From Myxococcales bacterium (lineage in GTDB: Bacteria > Myxococcota > UBA727 > JABDBI01), in contig JAHFEF010000008.1 of the NCBI GenBank assembly GCA_023248545.1, positions 1 through 64,000 of the forward strand: DNA of 64,000 nucleotides, written 5' to 3'. The translations under genes were made by a program, and so were the position numbers. Position 1 is the stretch's first letter. Every line of letters begins with the position of its first letter. The notes under the pieces were generated by a model that saw nothing but the letters and a program-made list of their open reading frames with translations, searched no databases and had not been told where the DNA came from. Shown one piece after another: positions 17,445-25,426 of this stretch.

Positions 17445-17895
17445 AATCAAATAAATATTTTGGTTCAAAATCCATCTTGGATGCCTTTAAAAAATGAATG
17501 ATTTCATCTTGAAAAGTGGCTTTTTTATGATGAATTTCTTGGTCTCTGATGTACTCTCGAACACGAATTGCTTGCGATTCACTGACAGAAAATGCGCCAA
17601 AACCAGCTTGCCATGAAAATTGTTTCAGATTCTCACTCTTAGATTTAAGCCACTTCGACGTTGACGTTTTTAGTTGTTCAACCAATTTCGATAACGTCAA
17701 CGTTCGTGGCAAAGTTAGTAGGAGGTGCACGTGATCGCTCATTCCACCTATTTCATACACCTTCGAACCATTATTCTTGGCGACGGCTGCAAGATAATCG
17801 AAGCATTCCCGCCGAATATCAAGACCCAGCCAAGGTGTTCGAGACTTCGTACTAAAAATCAGATGAATCTTAATTGAAGCAAGGGATTGGGACAT
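17443..17895 (-). CDS. IS200-like Y1 (HUH) transposase
   Basis: This 150-residue protein fits the Y1_Tnp family of single-strand transposases, including REP-associated RAYTs. It starts SLASIKIHLIFSTKSRTPWL, has the HUH pair H55/H57 in DHVHLLL and a catalytic Tyr at 115 in VREYIRDQEIHHK. The WQAGFGAFSVS stretch is also typical. The gene almost fills the centre of the element, 1 nt from the left repeat and 54 nt from the right. No TnpB gene accompanies it. The frame is intact and probably functional. Confidence 0.93.
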   Translation of the reverse strand: MSQSLASIKIHLIFSTKSRTPWLGLDIRRECFDYLAAVAKNNGSKVYEIGGMSDHVHLLLTLPRTLTLSKLVEQLKTSTSKWLKSKSENLKQFSWQAGFGAFSVSESQAIRVREYIRDQEIHHKKATFQDEIIHFLKASKMDFEPKYLFD

Positions 17896-17949
17896 GATTT
17901 AATCAAATAGCGCTGTTCGCTTAAAATTGGACCAATCTTCCATCGACAC

Positions 17950-18249
17950 AAGATCGCCCTTACAGGGCTCATCGATGGTATGTGGTGCATACCCAGGCCT
18001 GCAATCAGCTCGCAGGCTCGCTGATTTTTGCCTGGGCTACTGGCAAGTCAGCGCCTTGCAGGCTCCAAACCGGAATCGGAAGGCAAACAGGGAAGCCGCT
18101 GTAAGCGGCGACGATTGGCGGTAGCCCAGGCATACGCGGGCGCAAAGCGCACGGGCAGGCCTGGGAGAAGAGAGGGAAAAATTCGCCAAAATAGGGCACC
18201 AAAAACCGGGCTTAAATTAAGGGCAGAATCAGCCTAATTTCGACAGGCT
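17950..18249. repeat. Right 300-bp inverted repeat
   Basis: Reverse complement of 17145-17444 with no difference found by eye. Perfect identity over 300 bp suggests a recent event or continuing gene conversion; an assembly artefact should be excluded. Confidence 0.9.
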
Positions 18250-18250
18250 A

Positions 18251-18260
18251 GTTAGCAAGC
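18251..18260. repeat. Right target-site duplication
   Basis: GTTAGCAAGC, the same orientation as 17135-17144. It contains the stop codon (complement of TTA at 18252-18254) of the minus-strand nucleotidyltransferase gene, so that gene's end survived the insertion. Confidence 0.8.
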
Positions 18261-18818
18261 ATTTTCTAATTGAGCCCATGGTTCCTGAAGACCCAGTTTG
18301 GTGATCCAATTCTGTAAATAGGACTCATCAATCTGGGTTTGGGCCAGAATGCCTTGAATATCGCGAAGATGTTTTTGGGAGGCACCCTCTCGAAAATATT
18401 CAAGTTTTTTGAGAATTACATCTTCTGGAGCGGCCATGAAGACCTCTGCATCGCCCCAAAGCGGTACTTTGCGTCGACGTTCAAATTCTGTCCTCCCATG
18501 CTCTGAGTTTTTTCGAATCACCAGATCAATCTTGAGACCTGTTTCATGATGAATCAAATTAAACTGGCCTTGGCGTAATATCTCCGGTTTAACGATTTCT
18601 TCGGGAGGGCAGTAGTACTCTTCTTCCGGGAATATTTGCTCGAATTGAGCAGCATCTTTGGGTGAAACCTGCACAACCAAATCCAGATCATGAGTCATTC
18701 TGGGTTCGCCATAGGTCATAGACGCTACCGAGCCAACAACCATGTAAGAAATATGAGCGGCTTCTAGCCTATGAGTGACTTCCAGAAAGGCTGTGATCAG
18801 ATCTTTCATCAGCGACAA
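18252..18818 (-). CDS. Minimal nucleotidyltransferase-fold protein
   Basis: This 188-residue protein begins with a helix and the NTase signature VVGSVASMTYG followed by THDLDLVV (the GS...DxD pattern) and a later third-acid strand GLKIDLVI. It resembles small uncharacterised bacterial NTase proteins (DUF6036/MNT-like). Such proteins occur in toxin-antitoxin-like or defence modules, with a helical partner gene. Here a 56-residue helical protein is encoded just upstream with a 10-nt overlap. Its C-terminus coincides with the insertion point of the mobile element but is intact. Confidence 0.7.
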   Translation of the reverse strand: MSLMKDLITAFLEVTHRLEAAHISYMVVGSVASMTYGEPRMTHDLDLVVQVSPKDAAQFEQIFPEEEYYCPPEEIVKPEILRQGQFNLIHHETGLKIDLVIRKNSEHGRTEFERRRKVPLWGDAEVFMAAPEDVILKKLEYFREGASQKHLRDIQGILAQTQIDESYLQNWITKLGLQEPWAQLENAC

Positions 18819-18979
18819 CCTCTTTCAATCAACGCATACGCTGCATGGTTGAGCTGTATCTCCGTCCACTCTGGATGCTTTTTTGCCAGCTGAGATTTCT
18901 TGAGCTGGTAGGCAAACATGAACATGTCGTTCATGGCCTTCATTTTTTTATGGATTTTCTTAGGATCGAGCTCTTGCAT
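18809..18979 (-). CDS. Small helical protein paired with NTase
   Basis: A 56-residue, highly charged and helical protein (MQELDPKKIHKKMKAMND ... AAYALIERGC) whose 3' end overlaps the NTase start by 10 nt. The frame is open to 19015, but the upstream gene ends at 18996, so ATG 18979 (or 18985) is preferred. Not recognised beyond similarity in style to small partners of NTase genes. A two-gene antitoxin-like role is a guess. Confidence 0.5.
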   Translation of the reverse strand: MQELDPKKIHKKMKAMNDMFMFAYQLKKSQLAKKHPEWTEIQLNHAAYALIERGCR

Positions 18980-18995
18980 AGCCATCCTATAGCAT

Positions 18996-19748
18996 TTAGA
19001 TCGGCTGCATTCCATTGATTAAGTCTTCCAGAAAGTAGTCCATCCCGTGTTCGTCCAGCGGATTCAGGGTAACTCCAGGGTAACTTAATAACACGCCATC
19101 ATGTGTGTTTAACATGGGAACGATATCGGTGACGCGCACATGATTCGTGAATAAGCGATTCAAGACTTCTTGGGGGAGATCTGGGATTCCCAAGGTGTTG
19201 ATGCGGATTTTTCGCCCACCGGGTGCATTGAATGCGTGACACTCAAAGTTCAAGTCTGGATTCTGGTGATAGGCGTTTTGTGCCAGCAAGTTTGCCATGG
19301 TCCCACCATAGGAATGCCCTGTGAATATAATGCGTGAATTGGGATGCCCTTTGAGTAGCCACGCAACAACTTTCCGGAGGTCTTCGAAAGCCGATATAAA
19401 CCAGTCTCGATTTTTATCCTTGGCATGGTCATAGTGCTTTTTGTACTTGACTAGGCGTTCCCAAGAAAAAATATAATCCAAAACATGTTCAGTCGGTGCA
19501 ATGTGTGCGTTGGATATCCAATTCTGGAAATTACTCGTGCCACGAATGGCGATGTAGATTGTGTCAGCCTGAATGTTACGAACAGCCACCAATCGATTGC
19601 CATAGAGTTTGTTCTCATGAACATATAGCGACTCAAAGGGTGTGATCATGTCGTCGTCATAAGCCACGCGGGCCATCTGAGCGATATCTATCAACGGATT
19701 TTGAGCAAACAAAATCCCCGAAAATAGGGCGAACAGTAAGTATTTCAT
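18996..19748 (-). CDS. Secreted class 3 lipase-like hydrolase
   Basis: A signal peptide (about 1-15, LLFALFSGILFAQ) leads an alpha/beta hydrolase of the fungal-lipase-like class 3. The nucleophile elbow GHSYGG, the oxyanion strand IAIRGTSNFQNW, an acid near RVTDIVP and a candidate His in DEHGMDYF are in the usual order. It probably acts on acyl glycerides or phospholipids outside the cytoplasm. It overlaps the following-upstream frame by 4 bp, suggesting co-expression with the (degraded) histidine phosphatase. Confidence 0.85.
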   Translation of the reverse strand: MKYLLFALFSGILFAQNPLIDIAQMARVAYDDDMITPFESLYVHENKLYGNRLVAVRNIQADTIYIAIRGTSNFQNWISNAHIAPTEHVLDYIFSWERLVKYKKHYDHAKDKNRDWFISAFEDLRKVVAWLLKGHPNSRIIFTGHSYGGTMANLLAQNAYHQNPDLNFECHAFNAPGGRKIRINTLGIPDLPQEVLNRLFTNHVRVTDIVPMLNTHDGVLLSYPGVTLNPLDEHGMDYFLEDLINGMQPI

Positions 19749-20314
19749 AGCAATCTATCCGTCAGTTGAACCAAATGGGTCGCTGGTTGGTTTATCTGTC
19801 GTTCTTTGTTAAAAACCAGATATGAAGTCACTGGTGTCTCAAATACCATTGTTCTTCCGCGTGTAAAGTGATCCAGGGCTTGATTGAACACGTCTCCATG
19901 GGTGATGACAATGTGGGTACGACTGCTTAACAGTGAACCGAAAAAATTCGTCAGCGCATACTCCCACTCGGAATTGTCGTGAAACAGTGAATAGGCTCCT
20001 GGAAGAGAGATGGCAGGAGCACCTGCGGGGGCTCCCCGACGCGATCGGTTAGCTTGGAAAGGCATTTCCTGAACTGCTTCGTGAAACGCGAAAGCGACTC
20101 TTCTAATGCCACGAGATTGCAAAACACGTTGCACCTGTTCCGCAGTTTGAGTCGTTCTCAGGAAGGGACTGACATACATGAATACCTCAGTCACCCCGCC
20201 TGCAATCAAACGGTCTGCGAGGAGATTGGAAGATGCATTAATTTCGGTGCCAGCGGTAGCGGCAAGAGCTGGGTTTCCATATTGTTCACCCTGACTAAGA
20301 TTTGGCGTCGGGCC
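19745..20314 (-). pseudogene. Histidine phosphatase family, RHG motif lost
   Basis: The frame from 20209 reads as the middle and end of a phosphoglycerate-mutase/histidine phosphatase (VSPFLRTTQTAE and IVITHGDVFNQ). Upstream of any usable start the same frame continues with GPTPNLSQGEQYGN and ASSNLLADRL, which is the segment that normally follows the catalytic RHG. At the point where Arg-His should be encoded there is a TAA stop (20317-20315), and further stops precede it. So the catalytic histidine and N-terminal strand are missing. A TTG at 20209 could still yield a 154-residue fragment. Confidence 0.7.
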
Positions 20315-20417
20315 TTAAACTATACAGATCTATGTGGGTTGTCAAGAAGGCCTGTTTTCCCTTGGAAATGTAAAATAATCCTTATTTTTCAGTTGGATAC
20401 GTGACTTGCGGTGGAAT

Positions 20418-20455
20418 TTGACAATTGGGGCCATATTCCTTACTATCTAGTAAGG
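20418..20455 (+). promoter_or_regulatory. vapBC promoter with overlapping palindromic operator
   Basis: TTGACA (20418-20423), a 17-nt spacer and TACTAT (20441-20446) form a strong sigma-70 promoter. A palindrome with 8-bp arms, CCTTACTA-TC-TAGTAAGG (20438-20455), covers the -10 box and reaches the Shine-Dalgarno AAGGAGG. This is well placed for autorepression by the antitoxin or the toxin-antitoxin complex. Confidence 0.7.
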
Positions 20456-20464
20456 AGGTGCCGG

Positions 20465-20716
20465 ATGACAGCGGCCACTTTGACCAGCAAGGGGCAAATC
20501 ACGGTCCCCAAAGAAGTTCGACAGTTTTTAAGCCTGAGCGCCGGTGACAGGCTAGATTTTATCATTGATCGAGACGGTGAAATTAGACTCAAACCCAGTT
20601 ATGTTGATGTGTCTGATTTAAAAGGGATTCTGAAGCAGACTCATCAAAAAACCATTAGCTTGGAAGAAATGGAGGCAGCGATTAAAGCCGGCTATCAAAG
20701 GAATCATGCTTCATGA
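20465..20716 (+). CDS. vapB: SpoVT-AbrB (MazE/VapB-like) antitoxin
   Basis: The N-terminus MTAATLTSKGQITVPKEVR followed by LSAGDRLDF is the swapped-hairpin AbrB DNA-binding fold; the C-terminal 40 residues would wrap the toxin. ATG 20465 follows AAGGAGGT at the right distance, so the longer upstream GTG frame is rejected. It overlaps vapC by 4 bp (ATGA). It should bind the palindrome at 20438-20455. Confidence 0.92.
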   Translation: MTAATLTSKGQITVPKEVRQFLSLSAGDRLDFIIDRDGEIRLKPSYVDVSDLKGILKQTHQKTISLEEMEAAIKAGYQRNHAS

Positions 20717-21111
20717 TTGGGGTTGATACGAATGTTCTAGTCCGTTATCTGGTTGAAGACGATCCGAAACAAAGTGCACAGGCTTCTCATTGGGTTGATT
20801 CCATCGGGCACAAAAAAGAATCTATCTTGATTAATCAGATCGTTTTCTGCGAGCTGGTTTGGATTTTACAAGGTCCCTATCAAATTGATAAAAAGACTCT
20901 GGTTGCCACACTTGAAAAAATCTTGCTGGCCAAGCAATTCGAAATCGAATCAAAAGATGAAATCTGGCAGGCTCTTTCTGGATTCAAGAGTCAGGCTGTC
21001 GATTTCGCCGACGCACTGATTGGCGTCAAAAACCAGATGGCTGGCTGCAGAACCACAGTCACTTTTGACCAAAAGGCTTTCAAGAAGCTTGGCACTTTCA
21101 CGGCTCTCTAG
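20713..21111 (+). CDS. vapC: PIN-domain toxin VapC
   Basis: A 132-residue PIN RNase with acidic residues D5 (MIGVDTNVLVRY), E47 (VFCELVW), D97/D101 region (DFADALIG) and D118 (TVTFDQKAF). It is translationally coupled to the AbrB-type antitoxin. This is a different lineage from the PIN toxin at 1144-1566. purN begins 47 nt downstream on the same strand, so toxin-antitoxin transcription may also feed purN. Confidence 0.92.
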   Translation: MIGVDTNVLVRYLVEDDPKQSAQASHWVDSIGHKKESILINQIVFCELVWILQGPYQIDKKTLVATLEKILLAKQFEIESKDEIWQALSGFKSQAVDFADALIGVKNQMAGCRTTVTFDQKAFKKLGTFTAL

Positions 21112-21158
21112 CCACATGGTGTTGCCATGATGACCCAATTGCGCCAACAAGCGCCATC

Positions 21159-21722
21159 ATGATCAACTTGGGTATTTTGGGATCGACGCGAGGCACATCG
21201 ATGCAGCCCCTGATCGATGCCATTCGAAACAACCAACTCAAAGCCAGGATTTCTGTTGTGCTGAGCGATATAGCAACAGCGCCTATTTTATCCAGAGCCA
21301 GAGAACACAGAATCCCCGCTATTTTTGTGGATCCGACAGGTTGCTCGCGCGAACAATATGACCGTGCACTCTCGGCGAACTTAAGCAACCATCAGGTTGA
21401 TTATGTTTTGTTGGTTGGCTATGCGCGTATTCTGTCTCCGTTTTTTACGACCCATTGGCGTCATCGTGTGTTTAATGTTCACCCATCGTTGCTGCCTGCG
21501 TTTGCCAACAAAATGGATCGCGCTGTTCATCAAGCGGTGCTCCTATCGGGCGTCAAAGAAACGGGCTGCACCGTGCATGAGGTGACTGAGGCTGTTGATG
21601 GAGGGCCTATTGTTGTTCAAAAAAAATGTCCCGTTTTGGATGACGATACCGTCGATACGCTCAAACACCGTGTTCAAAAATTGGAAGGAGAAGCCTTAAT
21701 TGAAACCTGCATGAATCTTTAA
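21159..21722 (+). CDS. purN: GAR transformylase
   Basis: PurN transfers a formyl group from 10-formyl-tetrahydrofolate to GAR. Visible are the N-terminal GSTRGTSMQPL phosphate loop, the catalytic Asn-His pair in VFNVHPSLLPAF and the late acidic DGGPIV. At 187 residues it is of normal length. It is separated from the main purine operon by about 4 kb of mobile and accessory genes; purM is already present in that operon, so purN was probably once adjacent to purD. Confidence 0.94.
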   Translation: MINLGILGSTRGTSMQPLIDAIRNNQLKARISVVLSDIATAPILSRAREHRIPAIFVDPTGCSREQYDRALSANLSNHQVDYVLLVGYARILSPFFTTHWRHRVFNVHPSLLPAFANKMDRAVHQAVLLSGVKETGCTVHEVTEAVDGGPIVVQKKCPVLDDDTVDTLKHRVQKLEGEALIETCMNL

Positions 21723-21728
21723 TTCGAT

Positions 21729-22877
21729 TTATTTTTTGGGTCGATTGACATTGCTGCCGGACGCATCATCAGCAGGAGGCTTCAGTGTAGAGACACCGGG
21801 TGTCCAATCGGCAGGGGCCTCTGAAGGGGGCTGTCCATTAAAGGTGGGCGGCTTGAAATTGAGGTTACTTGATTTTGCGATCAAGGTGAAGCCCGGCAGT
21901 GTGATTTCACCTGTCGAAATTTTATTGGCGGCGGTAGATAAATTTTCGATTTGAGTGGGTGGTAACGAGATATTTTTCCCGCTGGCATCTTGAACCGTGG
22001 CGGCAGCCGATCCGGTTCCGAAATTACCGCTATTGGCAAAAGCGCCTCCTATGGCATGCGTCATGGCAACAGAATCTGTACCCACCAGAAATGCCTGGTG
22101 CGACAAAGCTGCTAAATTGACCATATAGGCTGCGCCATCCTGACTTTGACCCCCGATGGTTGGGTTGTCTGGTTGGGTGCCCACCACATTTTTGATTCCC
22201 CAGGTCTGTGAAACCACATAATTAGCATTGATGGCTATCCTCGCGGTTTGTTCTATAAAAGCTTTTTCTTGAAAGACGAAGTCTCTTCGAGCTTGCTTCA
22301 AAGCGGCTTCAAAAGCCGGATCTTTGAAATTGGGGTCGAGAGCCTGTCCTTTAAAAGAATCAGGGATCAGTCCTTCGTCGAGGGCTTTAGTGATCACAGC
22401 CTGTCTGGCTTGCTGCTGGTATCTCTGAGCCGCCATATCTGTAAAAGGTGTAATGGCTACTTGTATGGTTTCCCCATTGACTTTGTTGTTGCTGTCGACC
22501 GGAAGAATTGTGTTGAGAGGTGTCGATAACGTTACCGTTTTTCCGCTGCCTTCCTCCACATAACTACCAGAGGTGAGCTGTACAACAAGGGTTGCCAAAT
22601 TTCCAACAACGTCAGGCTGCAAAATATCTATGGAATAGCTCCCGTCAGTATCTGTAGTTCCGCTTCCTAAAAGCTGAGTTGTGTCTGGTTGACCATCAGG
22701 CAATGCGGCGTATATGCTGACTCTTCCGTTTGATACAGGCCCCAACATGGCCACGCCTTTAATGGTTACGATCGGAATGGAATTGCCTTTGCCCCCACTG
22801 CCAGGATCGCAGGAAATTAAGAACAAGAGGGCGATCAAATTTAGAATTAAGAAATTTGACGGCCTAACGCGTCGCAT
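21729..22877 (-). CDS. Lipoprotein, unknown
   Basis: A lipoprotein signal (ILNLIALLFLISC, lipid-attachment Cys 23) is followed by GSGG linker and a beta-sandwich-like segment VTIKGVAMLGPVSNGRVSIYAAL...DTDGSYSIDI resembling carboxypeptidase-regulatory or Ig-like repeats that begin surface proteins. The rest (about 120-380) is helical and not recognised. It is downstream of the TonB receptor with its own promoter. Eight G residues lie directly before the start codon. Outer-membrane or surface location is inferred. Confidence 0.7.
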   Translation of the reverse strand: MRRVRPSNFLILNLIALLFLISCDPGSGGKGNSIPIVTIKGVAMLGPVSNGRVSIYAALPDGQPDTTQLLGSGTTDTDGSYSIDILQPDVVGNLATLVVQLTSGSYVEEGSGKTVTLSTPLNTILPVDSNNKVNGETIQVAITPFTDMAAQRYQQQARQAVITKALDEGLIPDSFKGQALDPNFKDPAFEAALKQARRDFVFQEKAFIEQTARIAINANYVVSQTWGIKNVVGTQPDNPTIGGQSQDGAAYMVNLAALSHQAFLVGTDSVAMTHAIGGAFANSGNFGTGSAAATVQDASGKNISLPPTQIENLSTAANKISTGEITLPGFTLIAKSSNLNFKPPTFNGQPPSEAPADWTPGVSTLKPPADDASGSNVNRPKK

Positions 22878-22882
22878 GGATT

Positions 22883-22890
22883 CCCCCCCC
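22883..22890 (-). repeat. G8 homopolymer before lipoprotein start
   Basis: Eight consecutive G (minus strand) end 5 nt before the ATG at 22877. The upstream AGGAG (22898-22894) is 16 nt from the ATG, too far for efficient initiation, so the G run itself may act as the ribosome-binding site. Slippage here would alter spacing or strength. Confidence 0.7.
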
Positions 22891-22905
22891 TATCTCCTGG
22901 TTCTT

Positions 22906-22934
22906 ATTATATATAATGCCGATTGGATCCGCAA
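22906..22934 (-). promoter_or_regulatory. Promoter of lipoprotein gene
   Basis: On the minus strand TTGCGG (22934-22929) and a perfect TATAAT (22911-22906) are 17 nt apart, about 30 nt upstream of the lipoprotein ATG. This suggests the lipoprotein can be expressed apart from the TonB-receptor cluster. Confidence 0.6.
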
Positions 22935-22965
22935 GAAAATATGCAATAAATCGTAAGCCGTTGAT

Positions 22966-24945
22966 TTAAAAGCGGTAAATTAGCTTGGCGCGTACAGAAA
23001 GACCTGGTTGCGCAACCGAGTCTAGAACAAAATCAGGTGCTACGGGATCATTGCGCTGTTGATTCCAAAAATTATAAATGCTTCCAGAAATTTCTAAATT
23101 CTTAACCAAATTCACACTAAAAAGTGTCAGATTGCCAACGATAAAGCCAGGGAGTCTATTGTTGCCTGCGCTGGTTTGACGATCACTCATGGCCAGCAGC
23201 TCGATGCTTCCAAAAATTTTCTCTTGATACAGTGGAACCACCAGCTGTAGTTTTCCCATGTGCTCAGGAGAATTGCTTAAGTGCTGATTATTATCTGCAT
23301 TAACAGCATTCGAGTAAGTGTAATTAATACGTCCACGCCAACCTTTTCCCCAATTGGTTTCAAGTCCAACAGTTCCTCCTAATACTCGGGTGGAGTCCAC
23401 ACCGACAAAAATCGTATTGTTGTTGGAATCTGTTCTCTGAGCAATGAGGCCCGAAATGTTATTAAGAAATAAGCCCGTGTTGACACGATAGTGTTTTTCG
23501 AATGCTTGTTCCCAAACGAGTTCATACGAACGGATGGTTTCAGGCTTCAGACTGTCTTTATAGCTCGTGCTGAGGTAGTTGAATTCATAGGCGTTGGGAG
23601 CACGATAAGCTTGTCCAAAAAGAAATTTAAACGTGGTGGGTTCCCACGGGTGATAAATCAAGGCTGCTCGAGGGTTTAAAGTATTTCCAAAAGTGGAGAA
23701 ATAATCATAACGCAAACCTGCGTTTAAGACTAAATTATTCAAGATATTGAATTCTCCTTGCAAATAAGAGCCCACTGAAAACATGGGAAAATTTTTGTCG
23801 ATGATGGTTTTGGCTGGATCCAAATTATGGTTAGAGAGGTAGCGAAGAGGGTCTTGTCTAAACTCCGCACCCAATGTCAAACGCAGCTTTGAAAAAAAAG
23901 TTTGACTCAACTGATTCTCAACTCCCCACCACAAAGCCCTGGGTTTATCTTGATTAATGATTGGATCTACGCGAGGTGCTGTCGGTGGCATGGCTTGTGT
24001 GCCATCGTAGGCGTAATAGTCTCCATAGATTCGAGCCAATAAATGGAGTCCACGTGAGAAATCATGTTCATAACGAAGTTCTGTATAGGCTCTTGCGTCT
24101 GCCACATTGGTATTTGGATTTCCTAAAACGGTCCTATAGGGAGCGCTCGGAAATTCTCGATAGCGTTGACCATATAAAGCCTCCAGCGTGAAATCCTTGT
24201 AAGAAGCTTTTCCAAAGACATTCAAGGCATTCATATGATCATGGTCAAATACGGAATTTTTTCCAGGTGGTACCCCTGGATAATTGGGGTAATTTATTTC
24301 CAGAGCGCCCCGACTGTCATAATAACTGCCTGAAAGCAAAATATTAGGACCTGACTCAAAGTTCAGTGTTTGGGTAATGCGACCTTGTTTAAAATCTTCA
24401 GAGGCATAACTGCCCGCTATTTCACCGCCGTGTTCTGGAAAACGATCTGTCTCACGGGTGACAACGTTAATAATCCCAAAAAAAGCATTGTTGCCATACA
24501 AGACGGAACCAGGACCTCGAATAATTTCGACGCGCTCGATTAAGTCGACGTCGAGGGGGAATTCATAATTGATTAACAGAGAATCATAGATGGGCTCATT
24601 CATACGATGGCCATTGATATTCAGTAAAAATCGGCCTCCGTAATCACCCGGTCGGTTGACACCTCGGACGCCTAAAAAGTTGTAGGCACCGTCGAACGTG
24701 GTATAAAAATCTCGGACGCCATTTAAGATGTCAGCCAGTGTTCGGTAGCCGAATTTCCGAATATCATCCGCTGTCATGATGCTCACATCTGAGGGAGCAT
24801 CGGTTATTTTTTGTTTGTATTTAGAAGCTCCCACGACGGTTGGGACTTCAACCGTCATGAGTTCTTGAAGGCTCATATTGCTTAGATCTTTGGTTTCTGC
24901 ATAAACAGAAGAAACACTTAGAAAAAGAAATAGGTACCAATACAT
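22966..24945 (-). CDS. TonB-dependent outer-membrane receptor
   Basis: A signal peptide (1-16) leads a plug domain (about 40-150: DAPSDVSIMTADDIRKFGYRTL split by the Ton-proximal region, VRGVNRPGDYG, IERVEIIRGPGSVLYGNNAFFGIINV) and a 22-strand barrel ending in Phe (KLIYRF). Such receptors import siderophores, vitamin B12 or other large ligands with TonB energy; the ligand is not evident. It is last in a minus-strand cluster with a receiver protein, a CHASE8-like kinase, YfiR and a hybrid kinase, a combination seen repeatedly in Proteobacteria. The start is 3 nt from the receiver stop. Confidence 0.94.
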   Translation of the reverse strand: MYWYLFLFLSVSSVYAETKDLSNMSLQELMTVEVPTVVGASKYKQKITDAPSDVSIMTADDIRKFGYRTLADILNGVRDFYTTFDGAYNFLGVRGVNRPGDYGGRFLLNINGHRMNEPIYDSLLINYEFPLDVDLIERVEIIRGPGSVLYGNNAFFGIINVVTRETDRFPEHGGEIAGSYASEDFKQGRITQTLNFESGPNILLSGSYYDSRGALEINYPNYPGVPPGKNSVFDHDHMNALNVFGKASYKDFTLEALYGQRYREFPSAPYRTVLGNPNTNVADARAYTELRYEHDFSRGLHLLARIYGDYYAYDGTQAMPPTAPRVDPIINQDKPRALWWGVENQLSQTFFSKLRLTLGAEFRQDPLRYLSNHNLDPAKTIIDKNFPMFSVGSYLQGEFNILNNLVLNAGLRYDYFSTFGNTLNPRAALIYHPWEPTTFKFLFGQAYRAPNAYEFNYLSTSYKDSLKPETIRSYELVWEQAFEKHYRVNTGLFLNNISGLIAQRTDSNNNTIFVGVDSTRVLGGTVGLETNWGKGWRGRINYTYSNAVNADNNQHLSNSPEHMGKLQLVVPLYQEKIFGSIELLAMSDRQTSAGNNRLPGFIVGNLTLFSVNLVKNLEISGSIYNFWNQQRNDPVAPDFVLDSVAQPGLSVRAKLIYRF

Positions 24946-24947
24946 AG

Positions 24948-25373
24948 CTAAGCTTCTTGAGTAGGCAGGTGAACTATTTCGAGCCAGTAATTTGTTGTTT
25001 TTTGCATGATTTGAACCAAACCATCAAAAGTGACTGGCTTGGTAATAAATGAGTTAGCTCCTAAGCCATAAGCTTGTAGAACATCTTCTTCTGCACGTGA
25101 AGTTGTCAGCATGATGATAGGAATATCGTGGCTTTTTGAATTTTCTCGAACAATCTGAAGAGCCTCGAGCCCATTCATTTTAGGCATCTGAATATCCAAA
25201 AAGATGAAACCAGGTTTGGGTCCGTTTTTCAAATGATGGATCAGTTGCTCAGCACTTTCCAAAAATTGAGTTGGGTTGCTGATCCGGCAAGTTTTTAAGG
25301 CATCAGCAATCAGCAGTCGGTCATCTGGATCATCATCCACCACCAAGATAGTCACGGGTTTTTTAGTTGTCAT
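24948..25373 (-). CDS. Single-domain response regulator (Rcp1/CheY-like)
   Basis: A stand-alone receiver of 141 residues with acidic triad DDDPDD near 14-18, phospho-acceptor Asp in IFLDIQMPKMNG, switch Thr in IIMLTTSR and Lys in FITKPV. No output domain. The wide spacing before LDIQMP and the motif order match the Rcp1 subfamily that partners with kinases of the type encoded upstream. It likely accepts phosphate from the 25427-26779 kinase. Confidence 0.92.
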   Translation of the reverse strand: MTTKKPVTILVVDDDPDDRLLIADALKTCRISNPTQFLESAEQLIHHLKNGPKPGFIFLDIQMPKMNGLEALQIVRENSKSHDIPIIMLTTSRAEEDVLQAYGLGANSFITKPVTFDGLVQIMQKTTNYWLEIVHLPTQEA

Positions 25374-25426
25374 AGAGACAGGTTAAACTAGATGAGAGAT
25401 GAAAATCTTGAATTCAAATTGTTTTT

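Larger units (their letters stand above)
17145..18249. mobile_element. IS200-like Y1 transposase element with 300-bp inverted repeats
   Basis: The 1105-bp element consists of a left inverted repeat (17145-17444), a 505-bp centre with a Y1/HUH transposase gene, and a right inverted repeat (17950-18249) that I read as the exact reverse complement of the left. A 10-bp direct repeat flanks it. It is inserted where the 3' ends of purD and the convergent nucleotidyltransferase gene meet. Known IS200/IS605 and REP-associated transposase elements lack long terminal inverted repeats and do not generate target duplications, so this structure is atypical. Short hairpins inside the arms recall REP/BIME DNA. 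Confidence 0.85.

Noticed and set aside
17157-18237. Four 60-70-residue ORFs in the inverted repeat arms
   Set aside because: They occur as mirrored pairs only because the arms are identical; no ribosome sites or homology.
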